64,000 nt of DNA from Casuarina equisetifolia. Taxonomy: Eukaryota; Streptophyta; Magnoliopsida; Fagales; Casuarinaceae. The stretch lies in NCBI GenBank assembly GCA_028551475.1, contig CM052356.1, positions 21,727,884 to 21,791,883 on the forward strand, written 5' to 3'. The notes under the pieces are model-generated. The model searched no databases. It worked only from the letters and a program-made list of their open reading frames with translations, and was not told the origin of the DNA. A program made the translations under genes and the position numbers. Below, one piece after another: positions 1 through 12,618 of the stretch (position 1 is its first letter; each line of letters begins with the position of its first letter).

Positions 1-1459
1 CCATTAGTAATTAGTTGGCATAGTAATCACCAATCTCTGTGGGACGATACTTTTTTTTATCATTATATTACTTGTTCAACATGTTCACTTGCATTTAAAA
101 TTCACCGAACAACAGTCCTACTTGAACTTCACAGAAAATTATTGAAAAATATATGAGAAGTTTGAGGAAAATATTATTGATATCTACTATAGTTATAGTA
201 TTGGAAAAGTGAATGATGAACAAGGATTGAACCATGTTGTTACATTCTCATAAATGTAATTTATTTTCTTGCCTCGTTAAGTGAAGCCGTGGCCGGCTCG
301 CTTGGCGGATTTGAGAGCCAAGTAGGACACGTGATGGAGGTTTTGTTGGTTAGTAGAGTGCGGTGTCGCACGCTACCCTGAAGTCGCTGGGGCGTGTGGG
401 GCACTGTCGGGACTGCCCAAATTTTGATATCTGAGCATGTCTTCCTTACTTGGGCAGCGTCTGCTTTTGGCTTCTTGTCACGTGAAGAAGAGCAACAACC
501 CAATCCCACATACCTTTTTTTAGTTAATAATCAGTAAGTGTGAACCAAGTCTAAACGCCACCTACCCCTCATTCAGACCCTTTGACGGTGTCACTCTGCA
601 GACCTCCTCCAGGACTCGTACTTCAGATCTATAGTGATCATCAATTCTTATGTTGTGGCCAGAAAGCCTTCAGATCCATGGCTACGCTCAGAGTTGATGT
701 ATACCGAGCTTCCAAAAGAGTTTTTTTCTAATGTGGAAAGGAGTTTTTTTCTTTTTCTTTTTTTTAATCTTTAAATTCCAAATCTCATAATTGAAATAAC
801 ACACTCCTAAATTAATTGGTTTAGTAATAATCTTTTGAGTGAAAACAATACTTATTAGAAAAAGCCATTACTATGTCCAGAATGGCACCAAATGGTTTGA
901 CCGGACCCCATTAATAAAGTTAAAGACTAAAGAATGGCTGTTGTACTCAAACCATTTGGATGGATGAGCCATTACTGAACTTCCAAACGATTTGACCAGA
1001 CGCCGTGTTGAGAGGATGACAAACGTCGTGATGGCAAGCACCGGCTAGATAATGCGTGTATATATTGCTTCCTATTTTTAACTCACGCATCCTGACACAC
1101 ACTTAACGTTAAATTCGAGACCAAGACATTCGAGAGCTTAGTCAAAACGTCCGATAGCTAGGTATATCTGGGATTAACCATATGGGTAAAACAAAATAAG
1201 AAAAGCTACGTCTACCTCGTGAAGTTTCGAAGAAAGAGACCCTTACCCACTATGTCTCGTTTCTGACTTTTCCAGTCATGGCGGGCTGGAAAGGTGTTCA
1301 CCCCTAAAATACCCAATATGGAGCTGCTATGCACTAAATGCAGGAGCGGCAGTCAACATCTTATCTTCAAGAACCAGAGCAAAACATCAAAAACCACGGG
1401 TATTTGAAGAGAATCACTTCGCCGCTTAGCCTTACTCGAAACCATTCGGCAGCCATCCA
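1..1459. other. 5' flank of the BAHD gene, no gene recognised
   Basis: Mostly AT-rich. A GC-richer island at about 270-520 contains an 82-codon minus-strand reading frame that I do not recognise. A TATA-like string (GTATATAT) lies near 1058-1066, about 400 bases before the BAHD start codon. If it is the promoter, the leader is long and holds several upstream ATGs (for example near 1182, 1253, 1278, 1318 and 1328). The true transcription start may be closer to the gene. Nothing else is supported. Confidence 0.4.
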
Positions 1460-2830
1460 ATGTCGAATTCTTCCAAAGTTCAATACATCTCAGAGTGCTT
1501 TATCAAACCACAGCATTCTTTAGAGGAGTCGAAGAAGCCCATTTACCTTTCACCATGGGATCTCGCCATGCTATCTGCACACTATATCCAGAAGGGCCTT
1601 CTCTTCCAAAAACCTCCCGAGGCAGCCAGCCAGGAAGGCTTCGTAAATACTATCGTGGACAGGCTAAAGCACTCCCTCTCTATTGCCCTCGTCCATTTCT
1701 ACCCACTTGCCGGCCGCCTTGTGACGCGAAAGAATGAAAGCCCGCCATCGCGCCTGATTTATGTTGACTGCAATAACAGCCCCGGAGCCAGATTTATCCT
1801 TGCAACTCTTGATATGACGATATCCGACATCCTCTCACCGGCTGATGTTCCATCAGTTGTTCAATCGTTTTTTGACCATGACAGAGCGGTCTGCTATGAT
1901 GGGCATACCATGCCCCTGCTTTCCGTTCAGGTTACGGAACTGGAAGATGGCATCTTCATAGGTTGTTCCATGAACCATTGCATCGGCGATGGAACCTCAT
2001 ACTGGCATTTCTTTAACTCCTGGTCTGAGATCTTTCACTCACAAGGAAACAATATCTCTGTTACTCGACCACCTATCCACAAACGGTGGTTTCCTGATGG
2101 CTATGGTCCGATTCTCAACCTTCCCTTCACCCACGAAGATGAATTCGTCAGTAGATTTGAAGCACCGAAGCTCAGAGAGAGGGTGTTCCACTTCTCATCC
2201 GAATCCATAGCAAAGCTCAAAGCGAGGGCCAATGCAGAGTACAAAACCAGTAAGATCTCTTCCTTCCAGTCCTTGTCCGCACTAATGTGGAGGTGCATAA
2301 CACGTGCGCGTAGTCTCCCACATGATCAGATAACCGGTTGCAAGCTGGCCACCAACAATAGATCAAGAATGGATCCACCCCTCCCTCAGGACTACTTTGG
2401 GAACTCAATTCACGCTGTGGCTGGAGTAGCCAAAGCTGGTGAACTGCTTGAACAAAATCTTGGATGGGCAGCATGGAAGCTGCACCAGGCCGTGGTCAAT
2501 CACACGGACAAGGCGATCTATGGATGGATTGACAGTTGGCTGGAGTCTCCCTTTACATACCAACTTGCTCGATTTTTTGACCGATACAGTGTAATGATGG
2601 GTAGCTCACCCAGATTCAACATGTATGGCAATGAATTTGGGTTGGGGAAAGCAGTGGCTCTTCGCAGTGGGTATGCAAACAAGTTTGATGGGAAAGTGTC
2701 ATCCTATCCCGGATATGAAGGAGGAGGAAGCATTGATTTGGAAGTGTGCCTTCCGCCAGAGTTCATGAGTGCTCTTGAGTCTGACGAGGAGTTCATGGAT
2801 GCCGTCTCACCGTCGCCAGCGTGGGAGTAG
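1460..2830 (+). CDS. BAHD acyltransferase, EPS1/At3g50280-like
   Basis: A complete single-exon frame of 456 residues, the usual size for the BAHD family. These cytosolic enzymes transfer acyl groups from acyl-CoA to alcohols or amines. The catalytic HXXXD motif is seen as NHCIGDGTSYW, with His173 and Asp177. The second family motif, DFGWG, is present in relaxed form as EFGLG at about 392-396. The N-terminal part (residues about 1-100, with LSPWDLAMLSAHYIQKG and HFYPLAGRL) matches the sub-group often annotated as uncharacterised acetyltransferase or EPS1-like. The ATG at 1460 is chosen because homology starts within the first ten residues. The substrate cannot be read from sequence. A broken copy lies 1 kb downstream. 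The catalytic residues and length suggest a working gene; the altered DFGWG motif is common in this sub-group as I recall it. Confidence 0.93.
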   Translation: MSNSSKVQYISECFIKPQHSLEESKKPIYLSPWDLAMLSAHYIQKGLLFQKPPEAASQEGFVNTIVDRLKHSLSIALVHFYPLAGRLVTRKNESPPSRLIYVDCNNSPGARFILATLDMTISDILSPADVPSVVQSFFDHDRAVCYDGHTMPLLSVQVTELEDGIFIGCSMNHCIGDGTSYWHFFNSWSEIFHSQGNNISVTRPPIHKRWFPDGYGPILNLPFTHEDEFVSRFEAPKLRERVFHFSSESIAKLKARANAEYKTSKISSFQSLSALMWRCITRARSLPHDQITGCKLATNNRSRMDPPLPQDYFGNSIHAVAGVAKAGELLEQNLGWAAWKLHQAVVNHTDKAIYGWIDSWLESPFTYQLARFFDRYSVMMGSSPRFNMYGNEFGLGKAVALRSGYANKFDGKVSSYPGYEGGGSIDLEVCLPPEFMSALESDEEFMDAVSPSPAWE

Positions 2831-3844
2831 TTCTCAAGCTCTACCGGCAGGATTATAATGTAATATTTATCAGTTCCGGGGAAAGAAGGCAATAACATAA
2901 ATGTGTCTTAATGTTCCAGTCAATCCTGTAATTCTCATGAGGGAGACGAGTAGGAATAAGTTGTTTATGGAGCATATTGAATTGTTTCTTCATCTGCAAA
3001 CTATACCATACATGTTGTAAGACATACGATGTGCTCCAACCGTTCAAACAGTTTTCAACTGCTACTAATTTTCATGGAAGATTAAAGCTTCACTCTTTTA
3101 GAATCAGACAAGCACCCCATCTCGTTTACATCAAGAGGAAAAAGGCCAGAAAAGCAGGCTTAAGCTCGACTCTCAAGGGTAAGCAGGCTAAAGCCTGAAT
3201 CGGCTCGGTGGGGCTTCCTCTGTAATATGAAGCCCTGCAGCTGCATTGGTAATCGCATCTACTGGAAGACCAAACAAGCTCCGGTCCAAGTGCTTCTTGT
3301 CAAAGATATCAGTTCTTTTTTTTTTCCCCTTGTTTTTAGTTCACCATAGACAAATGTTAACCTTATCATAATTTTTTTTATAACATAAGTGAGAAAAAAT
3401 GATAATTTTTTTATCAAGTGTGAAAATGGATTTATGAACTCATCATAATTGCATAGATTCATGAATCTGATCAGTCTCGTCCAATAAAGATGCGCGGCAT
3501 TTAACGTGCATTAACTGCGTGCCCACTTTATGGAAAGAAAAAGCAATCTACATAAACCAAAATTGGAATGAAAAAGCGAGCATGGCTTTGAACTAATGTG
3601 AAGGATCATGCTTGATGGCTTCAAGGGTTGGACCCGCTCGGAGTTGTTGCTTCTTGGAGTTTTCTTGCCTAGGATTTTCTCATGACTGCGGAGTTTTCAA
3701 CTCCAAGTTGTTGCTTCAACTGTAAGCAACGAATATCGCAAGGAAAACGTTGTATAAGCGGCGAAAACTTTTTGGAGAGGCATTACTAGACGTACTCGTA
3801 AGCCAAAAAACATTCGGCTTATGTTAAAAATAATATCTTGTCAT
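2831..3844. other. Intergenic DNA between BAHD gene and its pseudogene
   Basis: Presumed 3' untranslated and flanking DNA of the BAHD gene, then AT-rich spacer. No coding frame with recognisable similarity and no RNA gene seen. Confidence 0.5.
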
Positions 3845-5075
3845 GTTTTCTGTATACTGTATCCACACAGGCTTTCTCTTAACAAAATCTCCGGCAGCAG
3901 ATGACCAAGAAGGCTTTATAAAGACTATCTTGGACAGGGTACAACACTCCGTCTGTCGCCACCTTGTCCTTTCTACCCACTTGAGCTGCCTTGTGACACA
4001 AAAGAATGAAAACAGTAACAAATTGAAAGGAACCAAAAGTTCGGAAAAATACTGCTGTAGATTAATGGCAGCTTGCTTTCTGTGTACATCTATGTTCCCT
4101 TATTTCCAAAGTTATGGAGAATTTGTTACCAAATATAGCTTCAAACGAAGCTCTTGTTGGGATGTAAGCACCAATTATGGAGAATAAAAATGGGTTTCAC
4201 AAAACACACAAATAGGAAGAAAGGCAACAATGGTGAACTGCTGATAAAACTCTCTCACTACGTGAACAATGACCACTTGTATGTTATGTGAATGTGTAGT
4301 GTGTTCAAGTGAGAGACAGTTGTGTGATGAAAATGCCCCAAAAGAGCGTTTTCTCACAACCAAACTGTAATACAAAATCATGACCACCACTACCTCTTCA
4401 GCAAATTTTAGTGTGTATAAATGAAGAGTTAAAAGGAAGACCTAACCAATTTACAAAACTATTCACTCAAATAGGCTCATTCATCAAAACTTATAAGATG
4501 AACATAAGTTTATATTAGCCAATATCATATATGCAATAACATTGACCTATCACAATAAAAATTATTAGTTTATACTTATTCATATAAACCCATCTTATAT
4601 GGGCTCATACAATGAGTCAACAGAATTGCCACTGGTTTCTGTCTTTTGTGATGGGTGCTGGAGATCGTTTGCAGAGGAACGGCCGAGGAGATGACTGAAT
4701 CTAAAATCCAGAATCTTCTGAAGAGCCCTCCCAGTTGATGGGCCGCTCTCTTTCCTGAGGCTGAGCACCGCTGGAACAAGTGTGGGCCTGCGTTCAACAA
4801 AAACTGAACTTCGTTCTTGATTTCGTTGACTGCCATGACAGTCTCAGAGCCAGCAACATCCACGAAACTCATGCCCGACAACCTGTGACGTCCTTCCACC
4901 AGCTGGTGCACAACCAGTTTTTTTGACCACGACAAAGCGGGCGACTATGATGGGCAGAAAGTGTGCGTCCACTTTCCATCCAAGTCAAGAAGATGGTACC
5001 TTCATAGTTTCTTCCATAAGCCATTGCACTTTCAGCCACCCGCGAAAAATACCTCCGTCGCACGACCACCATACT
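3845..5075 (+). pseudogene. Interrupted, truncated BAHD acyltransferase pseudogene
   Basis: Two blocks align by eye with the intact gene at 1460-2830. Block 1 (about 3846-4012) matches residues about 37-95: GFLLTKSPAADDQEGF corresponds to GLLFQKPPEAASQEGF, followed by a match to the RLVTRKNE region. Block 2 (about 4775-5040) matches residues about 97-175: the valine-aspartate-cysteine stretch, the FFDHD region and the start of the catalytic His region. They are separated by about 760 bases with no BAHD similarity, probably an insertion. Block 2 is frameshifted and ends near where HXXXD should be. The N-terminus and the whole second half are missing, so no enzyme can be made. It is a tandem duplicate that decayed. 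Confidence 0.8.
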
Positions 5076-6739
5076 AAGGGTTCCATTCTGCAGTGCGTCA
5101 TGTGATCCAAATACTCGAACAGCTGTTTGGGTGTACAGTGAATAGCTATTTACTTTGCCAGAACAGCTCCCCAGCTACCGTGTCTTCTCGTATGTATTGA
5201 TTTTATTGATCGTAGCTAAAATTGTAAAAAAGAGGTTTTTTCTGGTGGAATAGGGTAAAGAATTTGCGGTACAACAAAATGGAAAATGCTTGGAAAAACA
5301 ATTGGGTGATAATACCCAATAAGACATGTAAGTTTAACAGTATTAAGAACACAAAGAATCGAGAGAAATCACCGATCTATGTTAACTAGTGTAGAGAATG
5401 GTTACTAAAGAACAAAAGGTTTTGTATAAAGTTGCATATAAAAATGATTTACACGCTACTCCCTAGTATATGATGGTCCATAACTTGATCTGGATTACAC
5501 TGTTACCCGTAGGAAAATAAACTAAAGCATCTTCTCAAATACTAGTATGAATAAAGAGGAAATCATGCAATATTTTATATTACAGTAATCGCATGCTGGA
5601 CGAACATAGTCAAGAGAAAACAAAATCGTTTTCAAAAAGATATATTTATGTTTTACCATTACTAAAAAATATTTTTAGAACTTCCTCAAGAAATGACTTA
5701 TTTTGAAGAAAAAAATTACTTTTCCTTTATTATTGATTATTTAAAAAAAATCCTTTTATAACTATTAGTAAAATCTATCTAAGTTCTCCAAGCATGATAT
5801 GAAATTTCTTAATGTCAGCATTAGAGAAAGAAATTTATATGGAATAGCTAGATGTAGTTGGATTATAGCTATGAACCAAGAGCCAATTGTACACTAGTTG
5901 TCAAAGTCCACTACAGACTTAAAGAAGACAACATCTAGGTCAATGGAATATTTAAATTTGTTAGGCAATAATGTCACAAGGCTAATAGTAAGAGAAGGCT
6001 AATTGGGAGAAGGCCAAAAGTGAAGGTAAAGCCCAACCAATGAGCGGTCAAGAAATTGTATTTACTAGGTTCTTGGTTATAATGTTCATATACCCATATG
6101 GATACATGTATAAGGGAAGAAGGAAAGTAATTAAGAAAATATTAAAATTTTAATATCTACAAGATATTTTCATATTTCGTTTGTATCTCGAAGAGTTGTC
6201 TTAATTGAAACATAGCGAGAAGTAAGGCCATGATTCTGTCCAACATTGTATCTATAAAGGAGCTAGCCAAAACTTTCATTAACATTTTACTAATAAAAGC
6301 TTTTAAGTCTTATTTAGAAAGGACGAGTAGGAGATGTATGCCAAGTCGATTTTGAAGGTAAATGAGAGATTATTAGGCATCGTTTCTTAGAAATCAATTT
6401 GGACTTTGATATTATTCATATTATAAAACTCAAAGGAGAGAATACTATGCTATATTGTATGCAATTCAATTACTAAGATTTAAATAAGTCTCTAATAACT
6501 TGTGAAGAAGAGTTTATAGTTAGATATAAATTTGACATTTATAACATATTAATTATAAAGCGAGATAATGATTTGTTTTTCCCATTGAAGTGGAAAATTC
6601 GCACTAATATATTCATGCATTTGAGTTTAGGTTAAACCTTTTAAATCAAAGTTCATAGTCCGTTGTAAAATTTTATATCTCATCTACAAAAGTATAACAA
6701 ATTAACTAGTAAATGAGATAATGATTAATCTTGACTTTC
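5076..6739. other. AT-rich intergenic DNA, nothing recognised
   Basis: No open frame with family similarity, no RNA gene, and no clear terminal repeats were found on either strand. Confidence 0.5.
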
Positions 6740-8815
6740 AAATGGAAGTATTAGTTTTTGGTCAACTATAGTGATTAGAACATAAAAGTATGAGTTTTTG
6801 GCCAGTTATGAAATTTGGTATCCTATTTGTAAAAAAAAATGTCAATTATAAAATTTGATACCTTATTTGTGAAAAGCCTTAGTTACAAAATTAGATATCT
6901 TATTTGTACCAAGTGTCAATTACTAAATTCCGTATTCTATTTGTAAAGAATGTTAGCGTTCCATATGTAGGAGGTGTTAATTATGAAATTTGGTACTTTA
7001 TCAATACAAAGCATTGGTGTTCTATCTATAAAAGGTATTAGTGAATCTACAAAGAGTATCAATTTTCTATCTTAAAAACGTCAATTACAAAATTTGATAC
7101 TTGTAAATAATATCAGTGTTTTATTTATAAAAAGTGTCAATTATGAAATTTTGCCATTTATCTATGAAGTGTAACAATATTATATTTGTATAAAGTGTTA
7201 CATACACAATTTTGTATTCTATCTATAAAAAATGTTAATGTTTGTAAAGATTCTTAGTGTTCTATTTGTAAAAGTATTAGTTATGAAATTTGACATTCTA
7301 TATAAAGAATGTTAATGTTCAATATGTAAAAAGTGTTAATTACAAAATTTGGTATGTCATCTATAAAGAGTATATGTGTTCTATCTATGAAAGATGTTAG
7401 TTATGAAATTTGGAATTCTATTTGTAAAGAGTGTTGGTGTTTTATTTATATAAAGTATCAATCATGAAAGTTGGTATTCTATATTTAAATAGTGTTAATG
7501 TTTTATCTATAGAAAGTAACATACAAAATTTGGTATTCTACCTCTAGAGATTTCAATTACAAAATTGGTTTTATATTTGTGAAAGTGTTGGTTATAAAAT
7601 TTGGCATTATATCTATAAAGAATGTCAATGTTTTATCTATGAAAAATGTCAATTATCAAATTTCGTTCTCTTTGTAAGAGTATTAACGTTCTATCTACGA
7701 AAAGTGTTAGTTGCGAAATTTGATATTTTTATTTGTAAAAAGTGTGATAGAGTTAAATCTATAAAAGTGTCAGTTACGAAATTTGGTACTTTATCTATAA
7801 AAAGAATTAGAGTTCTTTTTGTAAAAAATGTTAGTTACAAAATTTGGTAATTTATCTACAAAGAGTGTTAGTGTTTTATTTATAAAAAATGTCAATTACA
7901 AAATTTGGTATTTTATCTATAAAGAGTGTAAATATTTTATTTGTAAAAAATATCAATTAGAAAATCTGGTATTCTATCTTTAAAGAATGTTAGTGTTCTA
8001 TTTGTGAAAAATATCAATTATGAAATTTGGCATTCAACCTATAAAAAGTGTAAGCATTCTTTATGTAGAAAGTATTACTTATGAAATTTGGTATTCTCTT
8101 TCTAAAGAATGTTAGTGTTATATATGTAAATAATGTTAATTACAAAATTTGGTATTCTATCTATAAAGTGTGTAAATATTCTATCCATAAAAAGTGTCAA
8201 TTATAAAGTTAGTATTCTATGTGTAAAGATTGTCAATTGTTCTATTTGTAAAAATTGTTAGTTACAAAATTTAATATTCTATTTTTAAGAATTGTCAGAA
8301 TTCTAGTGTTTTATTTTTTAAAATTGTCAATTGCAAAATTTAGTATTTTATATGTAAAAAGTGTCCATTATAAAATTTGGTATTCTATCTATTAAGAATG
8401 TTGGTTGCAAAATTTAGTAGCATATATATAAAAAGTTTCAACTATAAAATTTGGTATTATATAATGTGGTGTTTTATCTATAAAAGATATTAGTTACAAA
8501 ACTTGGTATTCTATCCTTAAAGACCGATGGTGTTTCATTTGTAAAAAATATCAACAAAAAAATTTGGTATCCAAATAGTAAAGAGTGTCAATATTTTATC
8601 AATAAAAATGTCTATTAATTATAAAGTTAGTATTCTATGTGTAAAGATTGTCAATTGTTCTATTTGTAAAAAAGTTAACTATAAAATTTGATATTTTATC
8701 TATAAAGAGTGTTAGTATCTATCCCTAAAAAAAGAATCAGTGACAAAATCTAGTATTCTAGCTATCAAAGTGTTAGTCACAAAATCTAGTATTTTCTCAA
8801 TAAAAGGTGTAATGT
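6740..8815. repeat. Diverged 61-bp tandem repeat (about 34 copies)
   Basis: About 2.1 kb of AT-rich DNA made of one unit repeated head to tail. The anchor AAATTTGGTAT recurs every 60-62 bases; for example TTAGTTACAA, TCAATTACAA and TCAATTAGAA begin at 7831, 7892 and 7953. Each unit has two related halves, one around TTCTATCTATAAAGAGTGTTA and one around TTCTATTTGTAAAAAGTGTC, so the unit looks like an old dimer of a roughly 25-30 bp monomer. Copies differ by point changes and small indels, so the array is old. The strand is not meaningful and no coding frame runs through it. Confidence 0.93.
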
Positions 8816-9743
8816 ATACACTATTAATTATCATATGAAATGATTATCTTAGAATATTACAAAGGATGAGCATAAAATTTTTGAGAATGAATATGAGAAT
8901 TTTATTAAAGGAAAGAATTTAGGAAGGTAAAGCGAGATAAATTAATAGGAATATGGTTGTTTAGTTAATGGTGACAAAGACATGTGATGTAACCCAAGCA
9001 AGGGAAGAAACCTAACTATGGTAAGGGTTTAAAATTGGATATTGAAAGGTATACGAACAAAAAGAGGTAAAGAGAAGATTGATCTTTAGGAAAGTTTACG
9101 GACAAGTTCTAAACAATAGGGGACTTCTTCCATTGTGAAGAGATTATCTTTTTAAGTAAAAATATACTAATCAAGCAAGTATCTAGCTTTCATATTTTTT
9201 GAACTTGTGAGATTAAGAGAATTAACTCAAAAAAGTAAATAAAAATAATGGACAGTCCACTTTAAAGTTGTTGATGAATTAACAATCTTGTTCAATGGGA
9301 TATTCTCATAATCATCACATGAATTCTACTAAGTCTAGGACTGAAAATTGTGGCATTTTACCATACCATGGGGTGTCCAAATGGTTTTCCCCAATTCTTA
9401 CCGCGAGAAGATAAACCCGTGTCAACCTTTGACGCCGTCAAAACTTTACTATCACAGCCACTGGAACCCGACGTACGGAGGACCCTGTTCCTCTAAGGCG
9501 TCACTCAACCATTTGTTTGTCGACACGTTCCATAGATAGTGTACACGTCCGCATGGCGTGCGTTTTAACGGTGTAGAGATAAGGTGAACGTGCACTTCAG
9601 TAGCAAGGTAGCATTAACCAAACACGCCCTCGTAGAGTTAGCTTCAGGGGCACGCTTCTTTGAACCCTCTACAAAAACCCAAAACCCCCGCATTCTGAAT
9701 CTGCTTCTCAATCCAACCCTATGAACCGCTCTTCCATTCGTTC
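8816..9743. other. 5' flank of the NAC gene
   Basis: AT-rich to about 9350, then more balanced base composition towards the NAC start. No clear TATA box, RNA gene or mobile element identified. Confidence 0.4.
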
Positions 9744-12618
9744 ATGGGAGACCCTCGCGATCCCAGAGCGATGTCATTTTCTCTCCCGCCTGGTTGCCGG
9801 TTTCATCCCTCCCACCAGATGCTCCTCTGTCATTACTTGACCAACAAGAACATTGACGTTAACAGCAACCCCCGCAGTGATGGCAGTGTTGATGGCTATG
9901 GTTTGATCAAAGAGTTGGAGCTTTACAACTACGACCCCTTCGACTTACCGGACACTGCGTGCTTTCCGTACGGTCTCGGAGGAAGGAAGAGACACTGGTA
10001 CTGTTACACGGTTAAGGTTGCGGGGGAGAGTAAGGAGACGAAAAGGAGAACGAGGAGTGGGTACTGGAGGAGAAGAGGAAAGGCGAAGGACGTGGTGGGT
10101 TCCGGGGGGAAGACGGTGGGAACCCGGATGAACTTCGTGTTTTGTCTGGGGAATTCGCCTCGCACGTCGAGGACCCAGTGGGTAATGCACGAATATTCCC
10201 TGCCTGATCATAAGGTAATTGACCAACATTTTCATGTTTCAGAGTGTGTTGCTATTCGTTGTGAATTAGCTATTGATGTTAATTGTTTATGTGTCCACCT
10301 GCGAGTACGGTTATTGAATTTTAGGCTCATGTTGGTGGTGGGCTTCTAATGTTTATCGATTGATGCGCACTTCAGTCAAGGAATGAAAGAATGGTTCAAA
10401 TTTCCTTTTCTATTTGTAGTTACTGTTTTCTGTTATAGACATATATTTCTAGTTTAAGTATTCCAAAGGCAAGGGGTGCGAACAAAAAAGTTTTTTTTTT
10501 TGTTTGAAGTGTGCGTCTTGGCCCTTCAACGGTGCATAATCCAATGCTAGGAAGTTATTTATTGTGAATAATTCTTGATTGACCTTTTGTTCTAATTTCA
10601 AATGAGAGGTGTGAAATACCAGGGTTTCATTCAGTAAGTTTGGGTAAATTGCCTGTCAAAAACCCAAATGGTTAATTCTCATGTTCTTATAGTTGGCGGG
10701 ACATAGAGGCAAGCAAAAGTACTTGTTGAAGTGCCTGCTTAGACAATAGCCAAACTTCCGTCGTTGACTATACTCGTGAGTAAGATCAAGATGTACAATT
10801 GATTGGTTTCGTTAAAAGCTAAATTTGTTACCTAGTTATTCGTGAAAAACTTGGCTCCTTTAGGTTTTTTCAAAATCATAAAATGGTATATGGTGGATAA
10901 CTTACACACTTGTTCCCACAGCTGCTGATCCTCCTCTCTTTTGCCCCAGTCAAAGATAAAACAGTTTTCCCTACCCTGAATACTGCACTTCTCCTCCCAA
11001 CGCTTTTGCACAAAACAGTCCTATACTCACTGTCTTCATGAAAACCCACCATGTCAAGTGTGCATGTGTAGCCAAACCTGGCAAGTTCAAAATCTTGCTC
11101 AACATTGACTGACTCTTTGTATGTTGTTACTGTAATATGTATATTTGCGAGAGGAAAAAATTTGTACTCTTTTCAGTCTCTTCATCTTCTTCAATACTTT
11201 TAAATGAATCATTCTTCACAACCTCCTGGGGAACTTATTCATTTGACATTCAGATAGTGGCCATAAAGTTATTGATTGGCAGAGACATCTCGGTGTTACA
11301 ATTAAGATTAATTAACATCCATATATTAGCTAAACAGAGATGGTTTTCTTCTTTTTAGATTTCATTTCCCAAAATCAAGTTGTGCGGAGGGTGATGTTAG
11401 TGTTATTGGGTTTTCTAATGTTTATGTTACGAGATCTTATACATTTATAATCTATCTGCAGGCTTCTTTTGTCCTATGTCGAGTATTTGCAAAATCTCGT
11501 GCTGGAAATAGCATATCGGACAATGGCTTAAGTTCTTGTGCTGAAGAAAGTGTTCCAACATTGCGTCACACTGGTATTCAGCTTGATGGAGATGTTACAC
11601 CAGATACTGTTGAAGCTAAAATGCAGGATGACAAACCTGTTGACAGGAACACTGAGATGCCGACATATCCAGGCCAATTGATTAGGGAGCTAGAACAAGT
11701 TATGGCTGCTCCGCTTTGTGTTCCCAGCTTTCCATTTCCTTCGGGCTTGCAGCCTAGGGAGCTGGTAACATTTCTAAAATCTTTTCTCTAGTGAACATGT
11801 TCAGTATAAAATATTTGGTTGAAACTTGAGTATCATTATGTTTTGCAGATGTATTTTTATGTCCATGTGCTATTTTATTTTGAGATTCTGATTTCATCTA
11901 CACCATGCATACCGTACCCTGCAGATTATATTGCTCGTTGCACCCATTCTATCTACCATGTCACATAACCTTCTAAAAACAATTTAACAAAATTTTCCTT
12001 CAGCTAATTACAATCTGCTTCCTCAGCATAATCTTTGATTTCATTCAGACCTAAAAGTGAATGTAGTCGAATTTACCTAAAGTTTTACCTTAAGATCCAT
12101 AGCATGTATTAGCTGTATTTCATGTAACTTCTGCAAAATCACACTTATTAAAATGATGATAAGTACACAGTTTTCTTGGCAAACATATTCTGCTGATGTT
12201 TGGCATTTGATGCTCTATATATTGGAGATTTTTTTATATAATTTTGTTCTCAATATCGTGTCTTTGATCTCCTTTTACCTGTTAAAGTCTATATCGATTT
12301 GCCGTCTGAAGTAAGCAAATACTTAAGTGGTCATCTCATATCTACTAAGAAAAGCAGGAATAACATTGGCATGTATTATAAGATTTATGAAGTTCCTTTT
12401 TTTATTTTTTTGGCATGTTTGGTCAACATCCTATCACAGATATAAGTATGTTTCCTTCCAGGTTTCTTATTTATTCCTTTCGTTTCATGGATGTTGTGCA
12501 GGTGACCTCATCTGCGCTTCCTCAAAGTGGTGCTATCTTTTCTGAGGCTCTAACTGAAAAGGAATTGGCCTGCATTTTAGAGGAAGATTTCATTGAGTTG
12601 GACGATCTTATGTGCTAA
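9744..12618 (+). CDS. NAC-domain transcription factor, three exons
   Basis: Exons 9744-10214, 11462-11764 and 12502-12618 join in phase 0 at AAG|gtaatt, ctgcag|GCT, CTG|gtaaca and gtgcag|GTG, giving 296 residues. NAC proteins are plant nuclear DNA-binding factors with five N-terminal subdomains. A is LPPGCRFHP (residues 14-22), C includes RHWYCYTVK and SGYWRRRGKAKDVV, D includes WVMHEYSL, and E is ASFVLCRVFAKSR at the start of exon 2. The intron between D and E is the classic NAC position. The tail (exon 3, with KELACILEEDFIELDDLMC) is acidic and could be the activation region. Unusual points: subdomain A reads CRFHPSHQMLL where most NACs have FRFHPTDEEL, and GYWK is GYWR. A second in-frame ATG at 9771 could also be used. 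The target genes are unknown. Confidence 0.9.

Noticed and set aside
261..509. Minus-strand 82-codon frame starting MGLGCC in a GC-richer island
   Set aside because: The N-terminus looks like a lipid-modification site, but there is no recognisable domain, no splice context and no supporting flank. Kept only as a note.
1338..1523. Plus-strand frame overlapping the BAHD start
   Set aside because: Different frame from the acyltransferase with no similarity; at best an upstream ORF.
6740..8815. CRISPR-like array
   Set aside because: Repeats are continuous and diverged with no unique spacers, and the DNA is clearly plant nuclear.
9348..9539. Short plus frame upstream of NAC
   Set aside because: No similarity and no clean link to the NAC coding frame.
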